DNA of 64,000 nt from Coprococcus_C hominis (GCF_020687505.1 NZ_JAJEQT010000005.1), one strand, 5' to 3'. Counted from the stretch's first letter, positions 43,902 to 52,248 are shown. Made by a program: numbers and translations. The notes: generated by a model from the sequence alone, not told the origin.

Positions 43902-44464
43902 TTACGAAGTGGGCTACATCTATTGCTAATAAGTTAGCAGAACTATCCGGGGAGGATGTTTCTGCGGATCAATTAGAAATATACATATATGGCTTAGAAT
44001 GTTTTTTGAATACTTTTATAACCATAGTGTTATTGTTCGTATGGGGAGTTTTATCACATACACTCGGCTATACCCTAATTTGGGTAATTACCTTTTCATT
44101 GTTACGACATTATACCGGAGGTGCCCATGCTCCAACGCAGTTAACATGTATCTTAGGCAGCTTTTTTCTCGGTTGTCTTGATAAGTGGGCTATAATCTAT
44201 TTAAAGCCAACTGTACTAGGATATTTGATACTTGTCCTTATGTGTATATTATTTGCACCTATAAGTAACCATAAAATATGTTTAACCACCAAACAAAAAT
44301 GGATACATAAACTTATTTCTGTGATAATTGTTAGCATTGGATTTCTGCTGTTTTATAAAATTGGAAACACGAAGATGAATACCACATTGTTTTATTCCTT
44401 TTTCTGCGTAATCATTCTTATGATAGTCGAAACAATTAAAAATCTAATGAGACACTTTAAATAG
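43898..44464 (+). CDS. agrB: AgrB-type peptide-processing membrane protease
   Basis: A 188-residue protein with about five to six membrane segments. The catalytic region RHYTGGAHAPTQLTC contains the family His and Cys. AgrB cleaves the C-terminal tail of AgrD and forms the thiolactone. It overlaps the regulator stop by 4 bp and is followed by a 17-bp bidirectional terminator. No agrD lies next to it; the only candidate is at 39881-40027. Confidence 0.93.
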   Translation: MITKWATSIANKLAELSGEDVSADQLEIYIYGLECFLNTFITIVLLFVWGVLSHTLGYTLIWVITFSLLRHYTGGAHAPTQLTCILGSFFLGCLDKWAIIYLKPTVLGYLILVLMCILFAPISNHKICLTTKQKWIHKLISVIIVSIGFLLFYKIGNTKMNTTLFYSFFCVIILMIVETIKNLMRHFK

Positions 44465-44485
44465 CAGGATGACTTTTCATAAATA

Positions 44486-44528
44486 TTCAAAAAAGATAAA
44501 GAATTTGATGGTCTTTATCTTTTTTGAA
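44486..44528. terminator. Bidirectional terminator between agrB and relaxase
   Basis: Perfect 17-bp stem (44486-44502 with 44512-44528) with a 9-nt loop and A/T tracts on both sides, between convergent genes. Confidence 0.9.
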
Positions 44529-44538
44529 TTTAATTAGA

Positions 44539-46104
44539 TTATCTAGCTCCTCTGTCTGATGGCGAACGATAGTTAAAATCTCTGTCCTGTTCCCGTTTCT
44601 GAACTTCTGCCTGTTTTTCTGCCAGCTTTCGATGGATTGAGTTTTCTCCATACTTGGAGTTCCATTCCTTGTTTGCTTTGACATAGGATTCATACTCGGA
44701 CTTGCCTTGTTTATAGACTTGCAGGAACGCATCTACCGTTGGATATTTGTAATCCTGCACGATATGGGATAATCCCTGCTTCATAATCTTAATCGTTTCT
44801 GCGTATTTGTTAGACTGTGCCTGCAATTCCTTTCGTTTCTTTCCTTGGAATAATCCTGTACAGTTCTTCAAATCCTCGTCAATAAGGTCTTTTTTCACTT
44901 CCTGCGTATGAATGGCTCTGTTTTGTCGTTTAAGTTTCTCCATAATCTCTTCAAGTCGCATCTCATAATCGTGTGCCAGCTCAGACATTCTTGGTCTTGG
45001 CGGAATAACGGTCTTTTCTGCGGTAGTAGTAGCAGGTGCTTTGAATGGTTGGGTCACAGCAGGAATTGTCTGATTGTCTGTCTGTGTAACGGATGGAGCT
45101 GGTTGTTTCTCTTGTTTTTCATTTCTTCGCTCCATAAGGTCGGAGATTCTGGCTTTCTGTTGTTCCTGTTTCTGTATCAGCAACTTTATGAGTTCTTTTA
45201 ACAGCTCGATTGCCCGAAAGATAATCATAAACAAAAGCTCCGGATGATTGCCATACTTGTGAATGGATTCCTTAATCGGAGTTGAAATCTGTTCCTGCTT
45301 TACCTTTAAGATTTCCTTTCGCTCCATCCCCGATACCAAAGCGTGATCCACAGTACGATTCCAGTCCTGTATGACCTTATTATTGAGTGTAATCTTATCT
45401 GCCTTTGGATTGTTCTTACCGATTTTCTTAGTGGCAAGATAGACATCCCCACGCTTGAATGCAGACAGCTTTTCTTTCTCATCTTTGACAAGTCCGTTGA
45501 TGACATCGGTATAAAATACCTTGACCTCATCTAAGAAATGTTCCTGCTTAAAGCGAGCGTCCTTGATGGTAAACATCTGTCTTTCGTAGACCTCACCTTT
45601 CTTGATCACCTTACACCTTTTACGGATAGTTCCATTCTCGTCTAGGATTTCTTTCTTGGTACGAACATGATTACCTTTCTCATCATAGAACATATTTCTG
45701 GTGGCAATCTTTTCTATCGGTTCGTCAAGATAATTTCGTTCTGCAAAGATAAGATGGATATGATAATTCGTCTTTCGTTTGTTATGATGGAGTGCTGCAA
45801 TACAATCAACACCATACCGACTTTTGAATTTATCCGTCATATATTTTAATAGTCCGTCTGGCGGATAATCCACAAAGGATTCCGGCAGGGCAATGATAAA
45901 TTCTCTTGCTTCGATACATTTTCCCTCTGTACCGCTTTTCTTAAATTCTGCCTGATTGCACTTGGCAAGTTCTGTCCAAAATTTTCGGTCTGTGGTTTCA
46001 TATACCGCATAGAGATTTTCCTGTTTTTTGTCACTGGAGATATAATAGATTCTTCCACGAACATTATGGAGCTTTGACATCTGCACAAATGAATTTCTTG
46101 GCAT
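44539..46104 (-). CDS. MobA/MobL-type relaxase
   Basis: A 521-residue mobilization nuclease. The N-terminal ~170 residues are the relaxase domain, with tyrosines in RIYYISS as candidate nucleophiles and the metal-binding histidine motif ALHHNKRKTNYHIHLIFAER. The C-terminal half is a long charged, coiled-coil-like region, probably for relaxosome contacts. It would nick oriT and pilot the strand into a helper conjugation channel. AAAGGAGG precedes ATG 46104. No MobC-type accessory gene is seen. Confidence 0.85.
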   Translation of the reverse strand: MPRNSFVQMSKLHNVRGRIYYISSDKKQENLYAVYETTDRKFWTELAKCNQAEFKKSGTEGKCIEAREFIIALPESFVDYPPDGLLKYMTDKFKSRYGVDCIAALHHNKRKTNYHIHLIFAERNYLDEPIEKIATRNMFYDEKGNHVRTKKEILDENGTIRKRCKVIKKGEVYERQMFTIKDARFKQEHFLDEVKVFYTDVINGLVKDEKEKLSAFKRGDVYLATKKIGKNNPKADKITLNNKVIQDWNRTVDHALVSGMERKEILKVKQEQISTPIKESIHKYGNHPELLFMIIFRAIELLKELIKLLIQKQEQQKARISDLMERRNEKQEKQPAPSVTQTDNQTIPAVTQPFKAPATTTAEKTVIPPRPRMSELAHDYEMRLEEIMEKLKRQNRAIHTQEVKKDLIDEDLKNCTGLFQGKKRKELQAQSNKYAETIKIMKQGLSHIVQDYKYPTVDAFLQVYKQGKSEYESYVKANKEWNSKYGENSIHRKLAEKQAEVQKREQDRDFNYRSPSDRGAR

Positions 46105-46190
46105 AGCGATTTCCTCCTTTCCCAGTTTTGATTTTGGAAAAGAGGACAGATAAGATAGATGAGATGTGAGTAGTAAACTTTCCCTGTGAG

Positions 46191-46411
46191 CGAGTGCATA
46201 GGCACTCGTCTTGCGAACACATCCGCCTTGTGGCGGCTAAGCCTCGCAGAGCGAAATACACAGAGTACAAAACGAAGTTTTGTGCGATGGGTGTATTTCG
46301 CTCTCAAACGCCGAGGGCTTGCTTATGAAGTTCACTTTTAGCTGTAACTGTTCCCTCAGCACCTAATTTTGTGCCTTTAATGGCACACTTTTTATGTGCC
46401 GTATCCGGCAC
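46191..46411. other. oriT-like hairpin cluster upstream of the relaxase
   Basis: Three clear hairpins: CGAGTGC/GCACTCG (46191-46208), CCGCC/GGCGG (46223-46236), and a 14-bp stem (46248-46261 with 46291-46304) containing a nested ACAAAAC/GTTTTGT (46267-46283). Next come alternating GTGCC (46371), GGCAC (46382), GTGCC (46396), GGCAC (46407) arms able to form mutually exclusive stems. Position upstream of a relaxase gene suggests oriT. No published nic consensus was recognised. No gene is supported in 46105-47158. Confidence 0.55.
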
Positions 46412-46435
46412 TCCCTTTTCTTAACAGAAATGCTA

Positions 46436-46619
46436 GAAGATTGCTATGAAAATCAGCGAAACAATAGACGAATCCGTTAGCACTTTTGCCTTAACAATAG
46501 CATTGTTCTATTATTCAGACTTTTTAGCAAAAACCGTAGAAACAGTAGAAGTCTGCTATTAAAATCGAAAAAACAATAGCACGATTCGTTAGCATTTTTG
46601 CCCTGACAATAGCATTGTG
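46436..46619. repeat. Two 72-bp imperfect direct repeats
   Basis: 46436-46507 and 46548-46619 are about three-quarters identical and 112 bp apart. Each ends with the palindrome ACAATAGCATTGT and contains TTAGCAYTTTTGCC. They lie between the oriT-like hairpins and the iteron array. Confidence 0.75.
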
Positions 46620-46761
46620 TTACTTCGCTTACTTTTAAACTGTGTCTGGCAAGGAAGTGGTAGTAAAAGTTCCTATTAAATTTCATTTTTAATAGTGCAT
46701 TGTTTTATTACATTTTGATTTTAATAGAGCTTTTTACTATTAACTCTTTGAAAATGTACCC

Positions 46762-47020
46762 CATAGATTGGACACTCAAAATCATAGTAGCGTACACTTT
46801 TTGTCATAGGTCGGACAGCTTTTTTCATAGCTACACTTGGTATGACTTCTCACAGCACTTTTTGTAAGTTGGGTGGACTTGTCCTACCAGTCGGCTTCAC
46901 TTGGGTGGATGGTTGCACCCACTTCATTTTCTGGCTTGGGTGGACTATTCATAACACCTTTTGCATCTTGGGTGGACTTGTCCTACCAACAAGCTATAAC
47001 TGGGTGGACGATTGCACCCA
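46762..47020 (+). repeat. Iteron-like array with helical periodicity
   Basis: Five TGGGTGGA units start at 46870, 46902, 46937, 46969 and 47001 (spacing 32, 35, 32, 32 bp, about three helical turns), with a degenerate unit at 46838. Two are TGGGTGGACTTGTCCTACCA and two have TGGGTG...CACCCA dyads, in order A-B-C-A-B. Before them CATAG recurs at 46762, 46783, 46805 and 46826, about every two turns. This resembles a multi-site protein-binding region. Confidence 0.75.
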
Positions 47021-47158
47021 TTCACATCCATCTTGTCCTCATTTTCCAAAAGTTCTGGTTGTATCTGAGGACTTGTCCGTGATATAATCTATTTGCGTGT
47101 AGGTATATCATGGCTTTTAGTCAGATACATACCAGAGGGATGGTCTTAGGACTGTCCC

Positions 47159-47392
47159 TTATTCATTTTTCATTGTTCCCTTGACCGCTTTTACTGCGTG
47201 TCTGTCTCGTAAATCCTTCCCCTCATTGAGAATCAGAAACTCGTCTAATCGTTCCCTGCGGATTAAGATTTTTCTTCCCACTCTAAGGATAGGCAGCTTT
47301 TCCCATTCCACAAGATTTCTAAGAGTGTTTCTTCCGATACCTGTATAGTCGGCAGCTTCTTCAATGGAGAGAGCAAACTTTAATTCTGTCAT
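47159..47392 (-). CDS. xis: Excisionase (Tn916 Xis-like, winged helix)
   Basis: A 77-residue basic protein with the excisionase-type DNA-binding pattern SIEEAADYTGIGRNTLRNLVEWEKLPILRVGRKILIRRERLDEFL. It would bend DNA at the element ends and direct the integrase towards excision. It has its own promoter, TTGACA (47526-47531)-17-TATACT (47503-47508) on the minus strand, with a repressor operator just downstream of the start site. Confidence 0.88.
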   Translation of the reverse strand: MTELKFALSIEEAADYTGIGRNTLRNLVEWEKLPILRVGRKILIRRERLDEFLILNEGKDLRDRHAVKAVKGTMKNE

Positions 47393-47479
47393 TCGATCAC
47401 CTCATTCCTGCGTAGGATTACAAGTCTTGTATATCAGAGGATGTTCCTTTTTGAAGAAAGGATTAGCCTTTTTTAAAAC

Positions 47480-47598
47480 TTGCGTTACGCAATTCTGATT
47501 AAAGTATATATCTTTTATAACGCTATGTCAAGCCTTACGAAATTCTATCATCTTTTATAGAATTGCGTATTGCAATATATCGTGTTATGTGGTATAGT
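47480..47598. promoter_or_regulatory. Divergent xis/repressor promoters with operators
   Basis: Plus strand: TTGCAA (47570-47575), 17 bp, TATAGT (47593-47598) for the repressor gene. Minus strand: TTGACA-17-TATACT for xis. Palindromes TTGCGTTACGCAA (47480-47492) and TTGCGTATTGCAA (47563-47575, overlapping the repressor -35 box), plus ACGMAATTCTRT motifs at 47487, 47538 and inverted at 47558-47570, are likely repressor sites. Confidence 0.7.
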
Positions 47599-47629
47599 AA
47601 TGACATACCGAAAAAGGAGGTTCGCAAGT

Positions 47630-48253
47630 ATGTTAAAAGATAAAGAATTGCGAAAGACAATCGGTAGCAGAGCAAAAAGCCGTAGACAGGAGTTAGGATT
47701 GAACCAGCCTTATGTCGCTGAAAAAATGGGCGTGACAGCCTCAACCATTCAGAGATACGAAGCAGGAACGATTGATAACACCAAGAAAATGACCTTAGAA
47801 GGTCTGGCAGATGCACTTCATGTATCTGTGGAATGGCTGAAAGGTGAGACGGACGAATACGAAACAGACATTACGGATAAAAGAGAATTACAGATTCGTG
47901 ATGTGATGACTTCCATTCTGAATAAGCTCCCTTATGATATGGAACAGTCCGAAAGTGATTTTTCCAAAGACCTGCTACTACTGATGTTACGGGAATACGA
48001 GCTGTTCGTGGATTCGTTCCAGTTCGCTTGTAAGAATTTCAAAGGAAATACAGATAACAAAATGCTCGCCCAGACAATGGGGTTTGAATCCAATAAGGAA
48101 TACAATGAGATTATGTTCCTTAGAGAAATCACCCACACCGTCAACGCATTGAACGATATGGGCGATATTGTAAGACTGTATTCTAAGAATCCTGAGACAG
48201 CGAAAAATCGACTAGCCAATCTTTTATCAGAAAAAGATCCCGATTCGGTATAG
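47630..48253 (+). CDS. HTH (Xre/Cro-cI) regulator of the element
   Basis: A 207-residue protein with an N-terminal Xre helix-turn-helix (GSRAKSRRQELGLNQPYVAEKMGVTASTIQRYEAG, about residues 11-45) and a helical C-terminal domain without the LexA-type Ser-Lys protease motif, so induction would not be by RecA-stimulated self-cleavage. ATG 47630 follows AAAGGAGG. Divergent from xis and directly ahead of the integrase gene; it probably represses excision. Confidence 0.85.
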   Translation: MLKDKELRKTIGSRAKSRRQELGLNQPYVAEKMGVTASTIQRYEAGTIDNTKKMTLEGLADALHVSVEWLKGETDEYETDITDKRELQIRDVMTSILNKLPYDMEQSESDFSKDLLLLMLREYELFVDSFQFACKNFKGNTDNKMLAQTMGFESNKEYNEIMFLREITHTVNALNDMGDIVRLYSKNPETAKNRLANLLSEKDPDSV

Positions 48254-48336
48254 ATAGGCAGACGGAGCTATGATATACTTACACGCAAGAAGCATTTCAC
48301 CAGTTCCGATTGCCGATATCGAAAGGAGAAACGATT

Positions 48337-49635
48337 ATGGCAAAAGGTTCTGTAAGGAAGAAAGGCAAGAAATGGTACTACCGCTTTTATGTGGAGGATG
48401 CAAGTGGTAACTTGGTTCAGAAAGAATTTGCAGGTACGGAGAGCAAATCAGAGACAGAGAAAATGTTACGCAAGGCTATGGAGGATTATGACGCAAAGAA
48501 ATTTCTAGCCAAAGCGGACAACCTCACACTCGGACAGATGCTAGATGTATGGGCAGAGGAAGATTTGAAAACGGGTTCACTTAGCAACGGTACAGTCGGT
48601 AACTATTTACAGGCAGTAAACAGGATTAAACAACACCCAATCGGAAACAGAAAACTAAAGACAGTCACTTCGGAGCATTTGCAGAAGTTTATGGATTTAC
48701 TTGCATTTGGCGGTGAGGAAGGAAATTTTAAGTCAAAGGGTTACACCATCGACTATATCCGTTCTTTCCACGCAGTCCTGCAACAGTCCTTCCGATTTGC
48801 AGTCTTTCCAAAGCAGTACATCACATTCAATCCAATGCAGTATGTGGTAATGCGTAGGAAAGCCGAGGAAGATGTGGATTTGTTTTCTGATAATGATGAG
48901 GATGCAGAGGTTATCAACCCGATTACACCAGAGCAGTATCAAACGCTTATGGAGTATCTGGAAGAAAGAAACAAGCCTGCTGTCCTGCCGGTACAGATAG
49001 CGTACTACACAGGTCTTAGACTTGGAGAGGTATGCGGACTGTCTTGGAGTGACATTAACTTTGAGGAACAGTATCTGACAGTACGAAGAAGTGTCCGTTA
49101 CAACGGAGCAAGGCACAAGACCGAGATTGGTCCGACAAAGCGAAAGAAAGTCCGTATCGTGGATTTCTGTGATACGCTCGCTGACATCTTAAAGAAAGCG
49201 AAAAAGGAACAGAGAAAGCAGGTATTCAGTTACGGAGAACTCTATCAGAGGAACTACTACAGGGAAGTTAAGGAAAAGAATCGTATCTACTATGAGCTTT
49301 ATCATTTGGATGGCACAGAGGACATTCCGCTTGATTACAACGAGATTGACCTTGTATGTATCAGACCGGACGGAGCATACGAAGCCCCTGCAACGGTTGA
49401 GACAGCTTTAAGGACAGCAAGGAAACGATTGTCGGAGCTTGATGATAATTTCCACTTCCACACCCTGCGACACACTTATACCACAAACCTGCTCTCAAAT
49501 GGAGCAGCACCAAAGGATGTACAGGAATTACTTGGACACTCGGATGTAAGTACCACTATGAATGTCTATGCACACGCTAACCGAGAAGGTAAGCGAAACT
49601 CAGCCCGACTACTTGATAAGGTGGTTGGAGAATAA
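48337..49635 (+). CDS. int: Tyrosine-type site-specific integrase
   Basis: A 432-residue recombinase, AAAGGAG before ATG 48337. The N-terminal AP2-like arm-binding domain (KGSVRKKGKKWYYRFYVED), a core-binding SAM-like domain, and the catalytic domain with Arg in TGLRLGEVCGLSW, HTLRHTYTTNLL (His-x-x-Arg), His in LLGHSDVSTT and nucleophile Tyr in NVYAHA. Its 3' end is 31 bp from the right attachment repeat, the usual position for such elements. All catalytic residues are present. Confidence 0.95.
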   Translation: MAKGSVRKKGKKWYYRFYVEDASGNLVQKEFAGTESKSETEKMLRKAMEDYDAKKFLAKADNLTLGQMLDVWAEEDLKTGSLSNGTVGNYLQAVNRIKQHPIGNRKLKTVTSEHLQKFMDLLAFGGEEGNFKSKGYTIDYIRSFHAVLQQSFRFAVFPKQYITFNPMQYVVMRRKAEEDVDLFSDNDEDAEVINPITPEQYQTLMEYLEERNKPAVLPVQIAYYTGLRLGEVCGLSWSDINFEEQYLTVRRSVRYNGARHKTEIGPTKRKKVRIVDFCDTLADILKKAKKEQRKQVFSYGELYQRNYYREVKEKNRIYYELYHLDGTEDIPLDYNEIDLVCIRPDGAYEAPATVETALRTARKRLSELDDNFHFHTLRHTYTTNLLSNGAAPKDVQELLGHSDVSTTMNVYAHANREGKRNSARLLDKVVGE

Positions 49636-49666
49636 AATCGAATAAGAAAAACTTTCCCTTGTAGAT

Positions 49667-49692
49667 ACCTCATAAGGGCAAAAACAAGGGAA
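49667..49692 (+). repeat. Right attachment repeat (attR)
   Basis: Identical to 33894-33919. TTTCCCTTGT (49653-49662) lies 4 bp before it, and the repeat end continues as ACAAGGGAAAAGGATA (49684-49699), the exact reverse complement of 33869-33884 at the left junction. Confidence 0.88.
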
Positions 49693-49837
49693 AAGGATAC
49701 ATATAGAGTGGCAAGGCATACCGCCAAGTCGCATAAAATAAGGAAAGTTGAGATTTTAGTTATACAAATGGAAATTTTTTTACACGTTTTAAGCAATCTA
49801 TGATATAGTTGATTTATCATATTTGGGGAGGTTTCCT

Positions 49838-52201
49838 ATGAATTGTAAAGCATGCGGACATGCATTAAATCAATACGGCATCTGTCCCATCTGCGGCTGG
49901 CAGGATCCATCATATGGACAGCAATCGTCCTACAATGGGCAGCAAATACCATACCAGCAACCATACGGCGGGCAACAGATGTACAACCAACAACCTTACA
50001 ACGGGCAGCAAATGTACAATCAGCAGCAATCTTACAACGGACAGCAGATGTACAGCGGGCAGCCTTACAACGGGCAGCAGATGTACAACGGACAGCAAAT
50101 GTACAGCGGGCAGCAGCCACAAGGTTCCGTTCCACCAACACCAGCACCGAAAAAAAAGAAAAAATGGCCGCTCTTTGCCGGCATTGGCGGATGTGTTGTT
50201 GTTCTGGCAATCGGAATTGCACTGATCGTAACCAAACGTCCAATCAAGGATCTGACAAACGACGATTCCCATACAACAACGGAACAGTCTACCATGTCTC
50301 CTACAACGGAAGCTTCCGTGACCGAGCATCCACAACAGGCGGAAGCAGGCACAAAAACCGTTATGATCTATATGGTTGGTTCCGATCTGGAAAGCCAGTA
50401 TCAGGCAGCTTCCACGGATATTGAAGAAATGCTTGATTCCGGCTATGATGAATCAAAAATGAATGTCTTGATCTACACTGGCGGCTGTTCCAACTGGCAT
50501 AACCGTGACATCCCAGAGGACGCCAACTCTATTTTGAAGATTGAGAATGGATCGTTGACAGAGCTTACTTCCAAGGATGCTTCCAACATGGGCGATCCGT
50601 CAAACCTAACCGAATTCTTAAATTACGGTTACATGAACTATCCGGCAGAACAATACGACCTGATCTTATGGAATCACGGTGGCGGCGCGTTCTTCGGATA
50701 TGGATTTGACGAGACAACCAATGACAGTCTGACCTTGGATGAGCTTGATCAGGCGTTTGCAGACTCTCCATTCCACGATGGAAACAAACTGGAGTTTATC
50801 GGATTTGACGCCTGTCTGATGGCGAACATCGAGACTGCACATACGTTAAGTCCTTATGCTAATTACATGGTTGCCTCTCAGGAATCCGAGCCGGGCAGCG
50901 GATGGTCCTACTCCTTCCTTGCCGACATCGAGACACTCCAAAGCGGCAAAGACATCGGACAGAAAATCGTGGACAGCTACATGCAGGATACAACAGATTA
51001 CATGAACAGCATGCCATTTTCCTATGCGACAATCTGCTTATCTGTATTGGATCTGAGTCAGGTCGAAACATGTGAGATGGCATTAAATGATTTGTTTGCT
51101 TCTGTCAATAAAGATTTCAACGAAAGCACCTACCCGCAGTTTTCTTCTATGCGTAAGAATTCAAAGGAAATTGCAGCAGCCTACTCCTATACAGAAGGTT
51201 CCTATGATGTCATCGATCTTGGCGATTATGCATTACATATGAAATCCATCTATCCGGCAGAATCCGGCGCCCTCTCGAACGCATTGAACAAACTGATCGT
51301 ATATTCCGATGCTAATGAGTCAAAGATCAACGGCGTATCAATCTATCATCCGTATTACACGAAGCAATATGCTTCTTCGTTGATACCGATGTACACAACC
51401 TTTGATTTTGCAGAAAATTATACAAGCTACATTTCCCGGTTCGCTGGTATGCTGACCGACACCAACGCATTTGCAGTAACATGGAATCCAGAAGATCTCG
51501 TTCCAACTATGAACGATGATTCCACATTCTCGGTTACATTAAATGCTGAACAATCTTCTGCTTTACAGAATGCATATTTTGTAATTGCCAAGAAGGATCA
51601 GGAAAAGGACGGCATGTACGATCTGGTTGCATTAAGCTCTGCCATCTCAAACGATGGAACCGGAAAACTGACGGCTGACTTCGACGGACAGATTACCTAC
51701 ATGCAAAATGATACAACAAAAGAGAACTACGAACTGATGTATACCGTACAGGAAAAGACAGATACATACACCCGCTATCTGATCTCCAGTATCCTCTACA
51801 ATGACGATATTGAAGGCGATGACAGTATGTATGCCTATTTCGTCTTAGAGGTATCCAACGAACATCCGGAAGGTCAGATTCTGGGAGCTTATCCGATTGA
51901 CAATTATATCAACACTGAAGGAAATGAGATCTTCCCAGAGCGTTACGAGATCGATATCAACGACTACCAGAATGTCGCGTTCGGATATTTCTCTCACCGC
52001 TTCACCTCAAATGAAGACCTGACAAACTTCAACGATGCAGACTGGGCAGACCTGACGATCAATTACAGCTCGTTCCCAATCTCCGAAGGCTTCACGCCGA
52101 TACGGGATGCATTGCTTGCCGGAGAAGAATATTATGGTATGTTCATCTTCGAAGATATGCAGGGAAACAGACATTGCTCAAGTCTGGTACAGATTCAGTA
52201 A
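49838..52201 (+). CDS. Clostripain-like (C11) peptidase with zinc ribbon and membrane anchor
   Basis: A 787-residue protein in four parts: N-terminal zinc ribbon (CKACGHALNQYGICPICGW, residues 3-21), a Gln/Tyr-rich low-complexity stretch of YNGQQMY-like repeats (about 25-95), one membrane helix (about 112-134), then an exported clostripain-like caspase-fold domain with catalytic His in WNHGGGAFFGYGFDE and Cys in FIGFDACLMANIE, plus a C-terminal beta-rich region. The repeat-rich part is cytosolic by topology. GGGGAGG precedes ATG 49838. Its promoter lies inside the chromosome, just beyond attR. Confidence 0.88.
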   Translation: MNCKACGHALNQYGICPICGWQDPSYGQQSSYNGQQIPYQQPYGGQQMYNQQPYNGQQMYNQQQSYNGQQMYSGQPYNGQQMYNGQQMYSGQQPQGSVPPTPAPKKKKKWPLFAGIGGCVVVLAIGIALIVTKRPIKDLTNDDSHTTTEQSTMSPTTEASVTEHPQQAEAGTKTVMIYMVGSDLESQYQAASTDIEEMLDSGYDESKMNVLIYTGGCSNWHNRDIPEDANSILKIENGSLTELTSKDASNMGDPSNLTEFLNYGYMNYPAEQYDLILWNHGGGAFFGYGFDETTNDSLTLDELDQAFADSPFHDGNKLEFIGFDACLMANIETAHTLSPYANYMVASQESEPGSGWSYSFLADIETLQSGKDIGQKIVDSYMQDTTDYMNSMPFSYATICLSVLDLSQVETCEMALNDLFASVNKDFNESTYPQFSSMRKNSKEIAAAYSYTEGSYDVIDLGDYALHMKSIYPAESGALSNALNKLIVYSDANESKINGVSIYHPYYTKQYASSLIPMYTTFDFAENYTSYISRFAGMLTDTNAFAVTWNPEDLVPTMNDDSTFSVTLNAEQSSALQNAYFVIAKKDQEKDGMYDLVALSSAISNDGTGKLTADFDGQITYMQNDTTKENYELMYTVQEKTDTYTRYLISSILYNDDIEGDDSMYAYFVLEVSNEHPEGQILGAYPIDNYINTEGNEIFPERYEIDINDYQNVAFGYFSHRFTSNEDLTNFNDADWADLTINYSSFPISEGFTPIRDALLAGEEYYGMFIFEDMQGNRHCSSLVQIQ

Positions 52202-52213
52202 ATAACTCATTAC

Positions 52214-52248
52214 AAAAAATGCGTCAGCTTAACGCTGGCGCATTTTTT
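52214..52248. terminator. Bidirectional terminator overlapping a stop codon
   Basis: 15-bp stem (52214-52228 with 52234-52248, one G-T pair) and 5-nt loop, flanked by A6 and T6. The loop contains the TAA of the minus-strand gene ending at 52229. Confidence 0.88.

Larger units (their letters stand above)
33894..49692. mobile_element. Integrative mobilizable element with agr cargo
   Basis: About 15.8 kb lie between two identical 26-bp direct repeats (33894-33919 and 49667-49692). Contents in order: DUF6061-like gene, IS256-family element, secreted/ABC cargo operon with agrD, protease operon, agrC-regulator-agrB, relaxase, oriT/iteron region, excisionase, repressor, tyrosine integrase. No type IV secretion, coupling ATPase or replication initiator gene is present, so it should need a helper to transfer. 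The cargo (36-44.5 kb) is far more AT-rich than the flanks, whereas the transfer module is closer to chromosomal composition, suggesting a mosaic. Confidence 0.9.

Noticed and set aside
44487..44732. 81-codon frame overlapping the relaxase 3' end
   Set aside because: It is out of frame within the relaxase gene and runs into the terminator hairpin.
46477..46686. Minus-strand 69-codon frame upstream of the relaxase
   Set aside because: It lies across the 72-bp direct repeats, has no ribosome site and a composition unlike a protein.
46762..47020. CRISPR array
   Set aside because: Units are only 8-20 bp, spacers are not unique 30-mers of uniform type, and no cas gene is present.
46842..47087. 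Open frames over the iteron array encoding repeated GGLVLP...WVD segments
   Set aside because: No ribosome site; the peptide repeats simply mirror the DNA repeats, which are also open in a second frame.
33894..49692. Full conjugative element (ICE)
   Set aside because: No type IV secretion ATPase, coupling protein or channel gene is present; only relaxase and integration functions.
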